Assembly: GCF_900105585.1 (NCBI RefSeq) | Contig: NZ_FNRT01000002.1 | Coordinates: forward strand, 1,984,001 to 2,048,000 | Length of the DNA stretch: 64,000 bases | Direction: 5' to 3' | Origin: Nocardioides exalbidus | GTDB taxonomy: Bacteria; Actinomycetota; Actinomycetes; Propionibacteriales; Nocardioidaceae | In this document: positions 53,432-62,443 of the stretch, in pieces | Layout of the letters: every line of letters starts with the position of its first letter | Position numbering within the stretch: position 1 is the stretch's first letter | Position numbers and translations under genes: made by a program | Notes under the pieces: model-generated | The model's input: the letters and a program-made list of their open reading frames with translations, nothing else | Database searches by the model: none | Told to the model about the DNA's origin: nothing

Positions 53432-54478
53432 ATGGGGCGCAGTGACAGTCGGGTCGGCGGCAGCCAGCTCCCGGTCACGCCCCCGACGCTCGCCGACGTC
53501 GCCGAGCGCGCCGGCGTCTCGCGCCAGACCGTGTCCAACGCGGTCAACAACCCCGACCTGCTGCGGCCCGACACCCTCGAGCGGGTGCGCCAGACGATCG
53601 CCGAGCTCGGCTACTCGCCCAACCGCGCGGCCCGCAACCTCCGCACCCGCACGTCGTCGCTGATCGGCCTGCGCTTCGCGCCCGCCCAGGAGGGCACCGC
53701 CAACGCCGCGATGGACCGCTTCGTCCACTCGCTGGTCGAGGCCAGCGAGGAGGTCGGCTACCACGTCCTGCTCTTCCCGGGAGACGACGAGGACCCGATC
53801 GGCGGCTACGACAACCTGCTGCGCTCGACCGCGGTCGACGCGTTCGTGGTGACCGACACCTACCTCGGCAACCCGCAGGCCTCCTGGCTCACCGACCAGC
53901 GCGCGCCGTTCGTCGCCTTCGGCAGGCCGTGGGACGACGAGGAGGCCCGGCACGTCTGGGTCGACGTCGACGGCGCCGCCGGCACCCGGCTGGCCACCCA
54001 GCACCTCATCGACCGCGGCCACACCCGCATCGCGTGGATCGGCTGGCGCAAGGACTCCCCGATCGGCGAGGACCGCCGCTCGGGATGGCTGAAGACCATG
54101 CACGCCCACGGCCTGTCCACGACCGGGCTCGCCTCCCGGGTCGAGGACGTCGTGCACAGCGGCGCCGAGGCGGCCGCCGTGCTCCTCGACGAGTCCGCGC
54201 CCACCGCCTTCGTGTGCGCCTCCGACACGCTCGCCATGGGCGTGCTCCACACGCTCTGGATCCGCCAGCTCGCGCCGGGGCGCGACATCGCGGTGGTCGG
54301 CTTCGACGACTCCCAGGTCGCGCAGGTCTTCCCGGTCGGCCTGACCTCGGTGCGCCAGCCCCTCGAGGACGTCGCGGTCGAGATCGTCAACACCTTGCGG
54401 CTGCTGCTCACCCACCAGCCCGTCGACACGTGGGGCGTCCTGCTCGAGCCGACGCTCGCGATCCGCGAGTCGAGCTGA
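53432..54478 (+). CDS. LacI-family transcriptional regulator
   Basis: 348 residues. Helix-turn-helix TLADVAERAGVSRQTVSNAV near residue 14 with the hinge YSPNRAARNLRTRTSSLIGL, then a periplasmic-binding-protein-like effector domain with GFDDSQVAQVFPVGLTSVRQ. It probably represses sugar-uptake genes, but none are adjacent: the next gene is a convergent methyltransferase. The ATG at 53432 has a G-rich Shine-Dalgarno region. Sequence upstream, although in frame, overlaps the terminator region. Confidence 0.9.
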   Translation: MGRSDSRVGGSQLPVTPPTLADVAERAGVSRQTVSNAVNNPDLLRPDTLERVRQTIAELGYSPNRAARNLRTRTSSLIGLRFAPAQEGTANAAMDRFVHSLVEASEEVGYHVLLFPGDDEDPIGGYDNLLRSTAVDAFVVTDTYLGNPQASWLTDQRAPFVAFGRPWDDEEARHVWVDVDGAAGTRLATQHLIDRGHTRIAWIGWRKDSPIGEDRRSGWLKTMHAHGLSTTGLASRVEDVVHSGAEAAAVLLDESAPTAFVCASDTLAMGVLHTLWIRQLAPGRDIAVVGFDDSQVAQVFPVGLTSVRQPLEDVAVEIVNTLRLLLTHQPVDTWGVLLEPTLAIRESS

Positions 54479-54512
54479 TCGAGCCGCCCGGCACGACCTC
54501 GAGGGCTGAGCC

Positions 54513-55196
54513 CTAGTAGTGCCGGAACCAGACGTTGACCGCGTAGTCGACCGTCGTGCCGGTGTGGGAGGCCAGCGCCTCCTCGGCCGCCTCGGGCGGG
54601 AGCTCGATGCGGACCACGCTCTCGAGGTCCTCCCGCGACGCGAACGACCAGCCCATCTCGATCGGGCGGCGCCGCCACCCGTGCATCGACCAGAACCGCT
54701 CGACCGCCACCGGGTCGACCTCGGGGAAGCCGCGGCGGAACCAGCGGCCGAACGTCGACCGGGTCGGGTCGTTGTCGATCACGAACGCCGTGCCCCCGCG
54801 TCGTACGACCCGGTCGAGCTCGCGCAGCCCCGGCTCGGAGCCGGGGCCGAAGAAGTAGGCCCACCGGGCGTGCGCGACGTCGACCGAGGCGTCCGGCACG
54901 GGCAGCGCCTGGGCGCCGCCCTCGAGGACCGAGACGTGGTCGAGGGAGCGGGTACGACGACGGGCGAGCGCGACCAGCGGTGGGTGCGGCTCCACGCCGA
55001 CCACCTGCGCCGCGGTCGAGGCCCACAGCGGCAGGTGGAAGCCGCTGCCGCAGCCGATGTCCAGCACGCTGCGACCGGCCCAGTCGCCGAGCTCGCGCAT
55101 CGCGGTGGCGATCCGGTCGTGGGGGTCGGCCGCCCGGTTCTCGAGCTCGTAGAGCTCGGGGGTGTTCCAGATGTTGGGGCTGGGCCGGGGTTTCAT
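54513..55196 (-). CDS. Class I SAM-dependent methyltransferase
   Basis: 227 residues. SAM-binding VLDIGCGSGFHLPLW near residue 45, VVGVEPHPPLVALARRRTRS, and DASVDVAHARWAYFFGPGSE with LRELDRVVRRGGTAFVIDND as the post-I and motif III regions. A cytosolic small-molecule methyltransferase of the Methyltransf_11 type. The substrate is unknown. It is convergent with the LacI-type gene. Downstream of its start lies a family 2 repeat. Confidence 0.85.
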   Translation of the reverse strand: MKPRPSPNIWNTPELYELENRAADPHDRIATAMRELGDWAGRSVLDIGCGSGFHLPLWASTAAQVVGVEPHPPLVALARRRTRSLDHVSVLEGGAQALPVPDASVDVAHARWAYFFGPGSEPGLRELDRVVRRGGTAFVIDNDPTRSTFGRWFRRGFPEVDPVAVERFWSMHGWRRRPIEMGWSFASREDLESVVRIELPPEAAEEALASHTGTTVDYAVNVWFRHY

Positions 55197-55203
55197 GGGA
55201 GGT

Positions 55204-55307
55204 GAGATCTCGACGCGCCCGTCACGCCCTCGTGCCTCGGCCGTGGGGCTTGCTCGATCTGGCCGAGCCCACGCGGCGAGCTCGTTCCTCGTTCGCCGCT
55301 GCTCGTC
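55204..55307. repeat. Interspersed repeat family 2, copy B
   Basis: TCTCGACGCGCCCGTCACGC, CCTCGTGCCTCGGC, GGGCTTGCTCGATCTGGCC, then an extra 45-bp block and the CTCGTCTCAG end at the stop codon of the VOC gene. Same block order as copy A near disA. Confidence 0.7.
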
Positions 55308-55946
55308 TCAGATGCGGACGAGGCCGTGGGGCGTCTGGAGCTGGACCGCGACCACGCCGGGGGTGCCGTTGGGGGCGACCCACTCGACCTTGACGTCCTC
55401 GAGCGGCGCCTCGACGGTCTCGCCGAGCCACTCCGAGACGCGCTGCGGGTCGCCGGCGATCTCGAGGCAGGCGAGGGAGAAGTCGCCGGTGGCGCCGTTG
55501 CTGGGGCGGAGCTCGTCGGGCGACTGCCACTGGATGAAGAAGGGGAGCTGCGGGTCGGAGAGGAGCCCGTTGACGCCGATCTGGCGCCAGAGCAGCTCGG
55601 TGCCGTCCGGGCGGTGGCGGTTGCCCTTGACCGACTCGCGGCCCAGGCGCGCCTCGATGGGGGCGATGTCGGGGACCGAGACGACCCAGCCCATCCAGCC
55701 GCCGCCGAGGACGGAGCGGGCGCGCACGGCCTGCCCGAAGGGCGCCTTGTCGCTCGCCGGGTGGTCGAGCACCTCGACGATCTCCATGTAGATGTCGCCG
55801 GCCAGCGGCAGGATCATGTTGCGGGTGCCGAAGCGGGGGTGCACGCCGCCGTCGATGAAGTCCGTGCCGAGCAGCCCCCCGAGGCGCTGGGCGGTGCTGG
55901 CAAGACCATCAGGTCCGGCGGCGAAGCTGACGTGGTCCAGGCGCAT
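55308..55946 (-). CDS. VOC/glyoxalase-like domain protein
   Basis: 212 residues. It starts MRLDHVSFAAGPDGLASTAQ and continues with RNMILPLAGDIYMEIVEVLD, the beta-alpha-beta-beta-beta pattern of the vicinal oxygen chelate fold; His5 and Glu near residue 55 could be metal ligands. The second half repeats the pattern more weakly. Similar proteins are annotated Glyoxalase-like or hypothetical. Enzymatic function is unknown. A CAGAAT hexamer 6 nt before the ATG suggests leaderless expression. Confidence 0.8.
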   Translation of the reverse strand: MRLDHVSFAAGPDGLASTAQRLGGLLGTDFIDGGVHPRFGTRNMILPLAGDIYMEIVEVLDHPASDKAPFGQAVRARSVLGGGWMGWVVSVPDIAPIEARLGRESVKGNRHRPDGTELLWRQIGVNGLLSDPQLPFFIQWQSPDELRPSNGATGDFSLACLEIAGDPQRVSEWLGETVEAPLEDVKVEWVAPNGTPGVVAVQLQTPHGLVRI

Positions 55947-56027
55947 GCAGAGATTCTGCGACCGTTCGCGAAGCGGCTTGACACCGGGGTCGGGTTGTCT
56001 TGACGTCGAGCGAAATGGGCGTGACGG

Positions 56028-56804
56028 TCATCTCGGGTCGGCGGGGTGAAGCGCGAGGGCCGATCGCGACCGGACGTGGGCCTCGCAGTGCCGCGCCAGC
56101 TCGGCGTACCCCGCGCGGCCCATCAGCTCGACGAGCTCGGCCTCGTGGGTGAGGAAGACCGGCTCCGGGGCGACGTGCGCCTCGGTGTTGCCGGAGCAGT
56201 ACCAGTCGAGGTCGTGCCCGCCCGGACCCCAGCCGCGGCGGTCGTACTCGCCGATCGAGACCTCGGTGTAGGAGGTCCCGTCCTGCCGCTCGACGCTGCG
56301 GAACTGGCGGCGGATCGGCAGCTGCCAGCACACGTCGGGCTTGGTCTCCAGCGGGTTGCGGCCCTGCCGCAGGGCCAGGCCGTGGAGCGCGCAGCCGGCA
56401 CCGCCCCCGCCGCTCGCGGGAGCAAAATCGGTGCGGTTGTGGAACACGCACGCCTGCTGGTCGTCGACCACCACCGCGAGGGTCTTGCGCTCGCCGTCGT
56501 CGTCGGTCTCGATCCAGTCCTTCTTCCTCACCGCGCGCCCGGGGTGGAGCTGCCAGTCGTCGGGGGTGAGCTGGGCGACGAACGTGGCGACCCGCTTCTC
56601 GTCGTCCTTGTCCGCGAAGTGGGCGCCGAGGGTGCAGCAGCCCACGTCGGGTGCGTCGGCGTAGATCCCCCGGCAGCCCTGGCCGAAGATGCACGTGTAG
56701 CTCGACGTGAGCCAGGTCAGGTCGCAGCGGAACACCTGGGTGTCGTCTGCCGGATCCGCGAACTCGACGTACGCGCGGGGGAACACCAGATCGACTTCGG
56801 GCAC
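56028..56804 (-). CDS. Cys-rich conserved actinobacterial protein (Rv0495c-like)
   Basis: 258 residues. Many Cys residues lie in the first part: [19 protein letters not shown], and [10 protein letters not shown], then [11 protein letters not shown] and VCWQLPI, a pattern that could bind a metal or iron-sulfur cluster. [15 protein letters not shown] follows near residue 200. The divergent arrangement with ppx matches M. tuberculosis Rv0495c-Rv0496, so this is probably that conserved family. Function unknown. The GTG start fits a leaderless -10 (TAGGGT, 6 nt). Confidence 0.8.
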   Translation of the reverse strand: MPEVDLVFPRAYVEFADPADDTQVFRCDLTWLTSSYTCIFGQGCRGIYADAPDVGCCTLGAHFADKDDEKRVATFVAQLTPDDWQLHPGRAVRKKDWIETDDDGERKTLAVVVDDQQACVFHNRTDFAPASGGGGAGCALHGLALRQGRNPLETKPDVCWQLPIRRQFRSVERQDGTSYTEVSIGEYDRRGWGPGGHDLDWYCSGNTEAHVAPEPVFLTHEAELVELMGRAGYAELARHCEAHVRSRSALALHPADPR

Positions 56805-56810
56805 CCACCC

Positions 56811-56823
56811 ACCCTAGTAGCGT
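56811..56823. promoter_or_regulatory. Abutting divergent leaderless promoters
   Basis: Minus-strand TAGGGT (56811-56816, 6 nt to GTG 56804) and plus-strand TAGCGT (56818-56823, 7 nt to ATG 56831) are one base apart. The whole intergenic region is 26 bp. Confidence 0.55.
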
Positions 56824-56830
56824 GGCTGTC

Positions 56831-57775
56831 ATGCGCCTGGGCGTCCTCGACATCGGATCCAACACCGGTCACCTGCTGGTGGTGGATGCCCACGGTGGTG
56901 CCGCGCCGCTCCCGGCCTCGTCGCACAAGCAGCCCCTGCGCCTGGCCGAGCACCTCGACGCCGACGGCGCCGTCACGCCCGCCGGCCTCGACGCGCTCAC
57001 CGCGTTCTGCGCCTCCGCGACCGAGATCGCCGAGGACAAGGGCTGCGAGGAGATGCTCGGCTTCGCGACCTCGGCGGTCCGTGACGCGGTCAACTCCGAC
57101 GACGTGCTGGCCCACGTGGAGAAGCACAGCGGGGTCGCGCTCGAGGTCCTCTCCGGTGAGGACGAGGCACGCCTCACCTTCCTGGCCGTACGCCGCTGGT
57201 TCGGCTGGTCGGCCGGCCGGCTGGCGGTCTTCGACATCGGCGGCGGCTCCCTCGAGATCGCCGGCGGCACCGACGAGGCCCCCGACGTGGCGTGGTCGCT
57301 GCCCCTGGGCGCGGCCCGGCTGGCGCGGATGTGGTTCGGAGGCGGCCGACCGACCGACGACGACATCAAGGAGCTCCGCAAGCAGGTCCGCGCCGACATC
57401 GCCCGCGACGCCGGCCACCTGCTGCGAGGCGGCGTGCCCGACAAGGCGGCAGCCACGTCGAAGACGTTCCGGTCGCTCGCGCGGATCTGCGGTGCCGCGC
57501 CCAGCGCCGACGGCCCACTGGTGCCGCGGGTCCTCGAGCTCGCCACGCTGTCGGAGAAGATCCCGCAGCTGATGGAGCTCTCGCCCGACGAGCTGGCCGC
57601 GTTGCCCGGCGTCTCCCCGAGCCGCACCCACCAGATCGTGCCCGGCGCGCTGGTCGCCGAGGCCTGCATGGACATCTTCGACCTGACCGAGCTGGAGATC
57701 TGCCCGTGGGCCCTGCGCGAGGGCGTCATCCTCGAGCGGCTCGACCAGATCTCGGTCGTGACGAGGCTCCGCTGA
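56831..57775 (+). CDS. ppx: Ppx/GppA exopolyphosphatase family protein
   Basis: 314 residues. ASKHA fold: [20 protein letters not shown] near the N-terminus (phosphate 1), [20 protein letters not shown], and [20 protein letters not shown] (phosphate 2) near residue 135. Hydrolyses polyphosphate or (p)ppGpp; short actinobacterial forms like Ppx1/Rv0496 lack the C-terminal HD domain, as does this one. The ATG at 56831 is preferred over GTG 56822, which overlaps the -10 box. A TIM-barrel gene follows after 2 bp. Confidence 0.92.
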   Translation: MRLGVLDIGSNTGHLLVVDAHGGAAPLPASSHKQPLRLAEHLDADGAVTPAGLDALTAFCASATEIAEDKGCEEMLGFATSAVRDAVNSDDVLAHVEKHSGVALEVLSGEDEARLTFLAVRRWFGWSAGRLAVFDIGGGSLEIAGGTDEAPDVAWSLPLGAARLARMWFGGGRPTDDDIKELRKQVRADIARDAGHLLRGGVPDKAAATSKTFRSLARICGAAPSADGPLVPRVLELATLSEKIPQLMELSPDELAALPGVSPSRTHQIVPGALVAEACMDIFDLTELEICPWALREGVILERLDQISVVTRLR

Positions 57776-57777
57776 CG

Positions 57778-58593
57778 ATGGCCTCCCGCTCGACCCCTGC
57801 GGCGACTCCCACGATCGGCCTGTCCACGGCGTCGGTCTACCCCGAGTCGACCGCCCACGGCTTCGGCTGGGCGGCCTCGACCGGCTACGACGCGGTGGAG
57901 GTGATGGTCGGCATCGACTCCCTCAGCCAGCAGATCGACGCGGTCAGGAAGCTGAGCGACCACCACGAGATCCCGATCTGCGCGGTCCACTCGCCCTGCC
58001 TGCTGTTCACGCAGCGGGTGTGGGGCACCGACCCCTGGGGCAAGCTCGAGAAGTCGGCCGAGATGGCCCACGAGGTCGGTGCCGATGTCGTCGTGGTGCA
58101 CCCGCCGTTCCGCTGGCAGAAGGACTACGCCGCCGGCTTCGTGGAGGGGATCGCCTCGCTCGAGGCCCGCACCGGCATCGCCTTCGCCGTCGAGAACATG
58201 TATCCCTGGCGCGCCTCCTCCCGGCGCGGGATGGAGATGTACCTCCCCGGCTGGGACCCCAGCGAGCAGGACTACGCCAACACCACGATCGACCTCTCCC
58301 ACGCCGCCATCGCCCGCTCCGACGTCATCGAGATGGCCGACCGGCTGGGCGACTCGCTGCGCCACGTCCACCTCACCGACGGCTCCGGCTCCGCCAAGGA
58401 CGAGCACCTCGTCCCGGGCCGCGGCGTGATGGGCGCGCAGGCCTTCCTCGAGCACCTGGCTGCCCAGGACTTCGGCGGGCACGTCGTGCTCGAGATCAAC
58501 ACCCGCCGCGCCGCCAACCGCGCCGAGCGCGAGGACGACCTGCGCGAGTCGCTCGAGTTCGCCCGCGAGCACCTGGGCCTCCCGCCGCGATGA
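57778..58593 (+). CDS. Sugar phosphate isomerase/epimerase-like TIM-barrel protein
   Basis: 271 residues, AP-endonuclease-2/xylose-isomerase-like barrel: [68 protein letters not shown] and [12 protein letters not shown] carry the usual metal-binding Glu, Asp and His positions. The reaction is unknown. The order ppx then this gene is that of M. tuberculosis Rv0496-Rv0498. Start ATG, 2 bp after the ppx stop. Confidence 0.85.
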   Translation: MASRSTPAATPTIGLSTASVYPESTAHGFGWAASTGYDAVEVMVGIDSLSQQIDAVRKLSDHHEIPICAVHSPCLLFTQRVWGTDPWGKLEKSAEMAHEVGADVVVVHPPFRWQKDYAAGFVEGIASLEARTGIAFAVENMYPWRASSRRGMEMYLPGWDPSEQDYANTTIDLSHAAIARSDVIEMADRLGDSLRHVHLTDGSGSAKDEHLVPGRGVMGAQAFLEHLAAQDFGGHVVLEINTRRAANRAEREDDLRESLEFAREHLGLPPR

Positions 58594-58603
58594 GCCGCCC
58601 GCG

Positions 58604-59191
58604 ATGACCACCGCCCGCGGCCGGCGCCCGGGTGCCCCGGACACCCGCGCCGAGGTGCTCACCGCCGCGCGGGCGTCGTTCGCCGAGAAGGGCTTCCGGG
58701 GTACGACGATCCGCGCCGTCGCGGCCTCCGCAGGTGTGGACCCCGCGCTGGTGCACCACTACTTCGGCACGAAGGACGACCTGTTCGTCGCCGCCCTGCA
58801 GATCCCCGTCGACCCGCGCGAGGTGCTGGCTCCGGTGGTGGCCGCAGGTCCCGACGGCGCCGGCGAGCGGCTGCTGCGCACCTTCCTGCGCGTGTGGGAC
58901 GACCCGGCCGTCCAGCCCGGGCTGCTGGCCATGGTGCGCTCGCTGATCACCGACGACAACGGCGGGCTCGTGCGCGACGCCTTCATCCCCGTGGTGGTCG
59001 GCCCCGTCCTGACCGGCCTGGTCGCCGACCGGCCGGAGGTGCGGATCCCGCTGGTGGCCAGCCAGCTCATGGGCCTCATCGTCGCGCGCTATGTCGTCGC
59101 CCTGCCGCCGCTCGCTGCGATGCCCGCCGACGACCTCGTCGCACGCGTCGGGCCCACGCTGCAGCACTACCTGACCGGCGACCTCCCCTAG
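58604..59191 (+). CDS. TetR-family transcriptional regulator
   Basis: 195 residues. DNA-binding helix-turn-helix RAEVLTAARASFAEKGFRGT followed by IRAVAASAGVDPALVHHYFG, then a TetR_C_11-like ligand domain. The ligand is unknown. It starts 10 bp after the TIM-barrel gene, so it may be cotranscribed, or regulate the adjoining peroxidase and exporter genes. TTCGCC and similar palindromes were not recognised as its operator. Confidence 0.88.
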   Translation: MTTARGRRPGAPDTRAEVLTAARASFAEKGFRGTTIRAVAASAGVDPALVHHYFGTKDDLFVAALQIPVDPREVLAPVVAAGPDGAGERLLRTFLRVWDDPAVQPGLLAMVRSLITDDNGGLVRDAFIPVVVGPVLTGLVADRPEVRIPLVASQLMGLIVARYVVALPPLAAMPADDLVARVGPTLQHYLTGDLP

Positions 59192-59316
59192 CCGTCCTCG
59201 TCCCTCCGGGCTGTCGGACCGGTGGTCCAGACCTCAGCAGGATCACCGATGCGCGTTCGTGGCGACCGGCGGATGGTGGTCCGACCAGCCACAGCAGCTC
59301 TTGGGAGGGACCAGCG

Positions 59317-60939
59317 ATGGCACCAGCATCCGACCGGCACCAGCAGGCACCGCACCACGGACGCGACGCGTTCTTCATCGTGGGGGAGGGCGTCGTCGGC
59401 GACGCCCCGGACCGCGCGTTCAGCGCCCGGGCGAACACCAGCGCGACGAGCGCCGCCGCCCCCGCCGCCCCGACCTTCCGCTTCTCGCGCGTGGGCCCCA
59501 CCGGCGTACGCCTCCCGGAGGCCACGCTCCGCAAGGTGGCCCTGGCGATGACCGGCGGCTCGGAGACCGACGGTGACATCCCGTCCGGCTACACCTACCT
59601 CGGGCAGTTCGTCGACCACGACCTCACCTTCGACGCGACCACGGTGGCGTTCGGCGACGACGTCTCGCCGGCCGACCTGCTCCAGGGCCGCTCGCCGACG
59701 CTCGACCTCGACAGCCTCTACGGCGCCGGCCCGCTCGACCCGGTCTCCGCGCACTTCTACGAGGCCGACCGCACGCGGCTCAAGGTCGGCAAGACCACGA
59801 AGATCGGCAGCGACGTTGCGCGCGTCGGCTTCGACGTGCCGCGCGTCGGTGGCGGTGGCGTCGACCGTGACCTGGCGGACATCCCGGACCGGCGCAACGA
59901 CGAGAACCTCGTCGTCGCGCAGACGCACGCCGCGATGATCCGCTTCCACAACCGGGTCGTGGCGGATCTCGGGCCCGCCACGCCCCCCGGTGAGCGCTTC
60001 GAGAAGGCGCGCCGCAAGGTGGTGCTGCACTACCAGTGGATGCTGCGCCACGACTACCTGACGCGGATCTGCGACGGAGCCGTCGTGAAGGACGTCTTCT
60101 CAGGAGGCCGCAAGATCGTCGAGCCCGGCGCCGACCCGCTCACCATGCCGACGATGCCGGTCGAGTTCTCCGTCGCGGCGTTCCGGCTCGGGCACTCCAT
60201 GGTCCGCGAGGCCTACGACTGGAACGCGCGCTTCCCGAACGGGTCGGGCACCCTCGACCTGCTCTTCTTCTTCTCCGGCACCAGCGGGGGCCTCGGCGGC
60301 GACCCGACCCTGCCGTCGAACTGGATCGCGGACTGGCGCCGGCTCTACCGCTTCGCGCAGGTCGGGCACGGCGAGCTCAAGCCGCCCACCGGCGAGTTCA
60401 ACCTCGCGCGCCGCATCGACACTCGCCTGGTCGACCCCCTGGCCACGCTGCCGATGGGCTCGTTCGGCGGCAGTGTCAGCGACGAGGGCACGATCCGGGC
60501 GAACCTCGCCTTCCGCAACCTCGTCCGCGCGCGGATGATGAAGCTCGCCAGCGGCCAGCAGATGGCCGCCCTGCTCCGCGCGAACGGCGTACCTGTCACG
60601 ACGCTGACCAAGGCCCAGCTCCGCGGGTCGGGCGGGCGCAGCACCGCCAGCCTCGACGGGCTCACCGCGCCCCAGCTCGACGCCTTCCTCAAGGACACGC
60701 CGCTGTGGTTCTACGTCCTGCGCGAGGCCGAGCTCAACGACGGCGTGCTCACCGGCGTCGGCGCGCGGCTCGTGGCCGAGACCTTCCACCGGGCGATGGA
60801 GGGCAGCACGTTCTCGATCGTGCGCAACCCCGGCTTCCGGCCGAGCCTCGGCGAGAAGGACGGCCGTTTCCGGATGGCCGACCTGCTGCTCGTCGCGTTC
60901 GAGGGCAGGAAGGAGCTGCTCGCCCCGCTCGGCGACTGA
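59317..60939 (+). CDS. Animal-type heme peroxidase family protein
   Basis: 540 residues. YLGQFVDHDLTFD near residue 100 has the distal His next to the Ca-binding Asp; NDENLVVAQTHAAMIRFHN near 200 has the conserved Arg/Glu-type region; and VAAFRLGHSMVREAYDW near 290 has the proximal His. It belongs to the bacterial peroxicin-like group of cyclooxygenase/peroxidase proteins. No signal peptide is apparent. The ATG has GGGAGGGA upstream; in-frame sequence before it overlaps the TetR gene and is not coding. Substrate unknown. Confidence 0.87.
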   Translation: MAPASDRHQQAPHHGRDAFFIVGEGVVGDAPDRAFSARANTSATSAAAPAAPTFRFSRVGPTGVRLPEATLRKVALAMTGGSETDGDIPSGYTYLGQFVDHDLTFDATTVAFGDDVSPADLLQGRSPTLDLDSLYGAGPLDPVSAHFYEADRTRLKVGKTTKIGSDVARVGFDVPRVGGGGVDRDLADIPDRRNDENLVVAQTHAAMIRFHNRVVADLGPATPPGERFEKARRKVVLHYQWMLRHDYLTRICDGAVVKDVFSGGRKIVEPGADPLTMPTMPVEFSVAAFRLGHSMVREAYDWNARFPNGSGTLDLLFFFSGTSGGLGGDPTLPSNWIADWRRLYRFAQVGHGELKPPTGEFNLARRIDTRLVDPLATLPMGSFGGSVSDEGTIRANLAFRNLVRARMMKLASGQQMAALLRANGVPVTTLTKAQLRGSGGRSTASLDGLTAPQLDAFLKDTPLWFYVLREAELNDGVLTGVGARLVAETFHRAMEGSTFSIVRNPGFRPSLGEKDGRFRMADLLLVAFEGRKELLAPLGD

Positions 60940-60951
60940 CCTCCCGGGAGG

Positions 60952-60980
60952 TTGACGGGCGCCCGACCCCGTCGCACAAT
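60952..60980 (+). promoter_or_regulatory. Housekeeping-type promoter of the ABC-2 exporter operon
   Basis: TTGACG (60952-60957), 17 nt, CACAAT (60975-60980). The start would be about 60,987, a few bases before the ATG. Confidence 0.6.
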
Positions 60981-60990
60981 TCAACACAGG

Positions 60991-61695
60991 ATGAAAAACG
61001 TGGTGGAAGTGCGTGACCTCGTCGTCGTACGCGGCGCGCGCGAGGTGCTGCCCGGCATCAGCCTCGACGTCCCGGCGGGCGTCACCGGCCTCCTCGGGCC
61101 GAGCGGGTGTGGCAAGACCACCCTGTTGCGCAGCCTCGTCGGCGCCCAGCGGGTGCGGTCGGGGACCGTCCAGGTGCTGGGGGAGCCGGCCGGGAGCCCG
61201 TCCCTGCGCACGCGGATCGGCTACGTCACGCAGTCGGCGAGCGTCTACGACGACCTGACCGTCTCGGAGAACCTCACGTTCTTCGCCCGCGTCCTGGGCG
61301 TCGGCAGCGACGAGGCCGACCGCGCGACCGCGTCGGTCGGCCTCGCCGACCACCGGTCGCAGGTCGTGGGGCGCCTGTCCGGTGGCCAGCGCAGCCGGGT
61401 GAGCCTGGCGGTCGCCCTGCTCGGTACGCCGGACCTGCTGGTGCTCGACGAGCCGACGGTCGGGCTGGACCCGGTGCTGCGCCGCGACCTGTGGGAGCTG
61501 TTCCACCGGATCGCCGACGGAGGGGCCGCGGTGCTCGTGTCGAGCCACGTGATGGACGAGGCCGAGCGGTGCCACCGGCTGCTGCTGATGCGCGAGGGCC
61601 GGATCATCGCCGACGGCTCGCCCGACGAGATCCGCGCGCGCACCGGGGCGCCCGACATCGAGGGCGCGTTCCTCCGCCTCGTGGAGGCGGCATGA
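60991..61695 (+). CDS. ABC-2 type exporter ATP-binding protein
   Basis: 234 residues. Walker A GPSGCGKTTLL near residue 35, Q-loop GYVTQSASVYDDLTV, signature RLSGGQRSRVSLAVAL near 132, Walker B LLVLDEPTVGLDP near 153, and H-loop AVLVSSHVMDEAERC. It powers a two-component drug or lipid exporter with the permease encoded next. ATG with CAGGA a few bases upstream; the -10 is so close that the leader is very short. The stop overlaps the permease start (ATGA). Confidence 0.9.
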   Translation: MKNVVEVRDLVVVRGAREVLPGISLDVPAGVTGLLGPSGCGKTTLLRSLVGAQRVRSGTVQVLGEPAGSPSLRTRIGYVTQSASVYDDLTVSENLTFFARVLGVGSDEADRATASVGLADHRSQVVGRLSGGQRSRVSLAVALLGTPDLLVLDEPTVGLDPVLRRDLWELFHRIADGGAAVLVSSHVMDEAERCHRLLLMREGRIIADGSPDEIRARTGAPDIEGAFLRLVEAA

Positions 61696-62429
61696 GCGCC
61701 ACGGTCACCCTCGCCGTCGCCGGCCGCGTGCTGACCCAGGTCCGCCGCGACCGCCGCACGGTGGCGATGCTGCTCGTCGTCCCGTGCCTGCTGATCAGCC
61801 TGCTGTGGTGGATGTTCGAGGACCTGCCGGGCGAGCAGTTCGACCGGTTCGGGCCGGGCCTGCTGGCGATGTTCCCCTTCATCGTGATGTTCCTCGTCAC
61901 GAGCGTCACGACCCTGCGCGAGCGGAGCAGCGGCACCCTCGAGCGACTGCTCACGATGCCGATGGGCAGGCTCGACTTCCTCCTCGGCTACGCCCTCGCC
62001 TTCGGCCTGCTCGCGGCGGTCCAGTCCGTCCTCGCGGTCGCGGTCAGCGTCGGGCTCCTCGGCCTCGAGGTCGAGGGCTCGGTCTGGCTCCTCGGCGTGG
62101 TCGCGGTCGTCGACGCGGTGCTCGGCACCGCCCTCGGCCTGCTCGTCAGCGCGTTCGCGACCACCGAGTTCCAGGCCGTCCAGTTCATGCCCGCCTTCGT
62201 GCTGCCCCAGGTCCTGCTCTGCGGGCTCTTCGTGCCGCGCACCTCGATGCCCGGGGTGCTCGAGGCGATCAGCAGCGTCCTGCCGCTGTCGTACGCCGTC
62301 GACGCCATGCAGGAGCTCGTCGGGTCCGCCGGCTCCGCCGAGGTCTGGCGCGACGTCGCGGTCGTGCTCGCCTTCGCGCTGGCGGCCCTCGCACTCGGTG
62401 CCGCCACCCTGCGCCGCCGAACGCCCTGA
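61692..62429 (+). CDS. ABC-2 type exporter permease
   Basis: 245 residues with six membrane helices. ABC2_membrane core: VTTLRERSSGTLERLLTMPM near residue 78 and PLSYAVDAMQELVG near 197 are typical of the drug-exporter permease group. Overlaps the ATPase stop by four bases. Substrate unknown; multidrug or daunorubicin-like exporters share this sequence type. The adjoining TetR gene could be its regulator. Confidence 0.88.
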   Translation: MSATVTLAVAGRVLTQVRRDRRTVAMLLVVPCLLISLLWWMFEDLPGEQFDRFGPGLLAMFPFIVMFLVTSVTTLRERSSGTLERLLTMPMGRLDFLLGYALAFGLLAAVQSVLAVAVSVGLLGLEVEGSVWLLGVVAVVDAVLGTALGLLVSAFATTEFQAVQFMPAFVLPQVLLCGLFVPRTSMPGVLEAISSVLPLSYAVDAMQELVGSAGSAEVWRDVAVVLAFALAALALGAATLRRRTP

Positions 62430-62431
62430 CG

Positions 62432-62437
62432 TAGCCT
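62432..62437 (+). promoter_or_regulatory. -10 box TAGCCT of a leaderless promoter
   Basis: It follows the permease stop and ends 6 nt before the proline dehydrogenase ATG. Confidence 0.5.
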
Positions 62438-62443
62438 TTCGGC

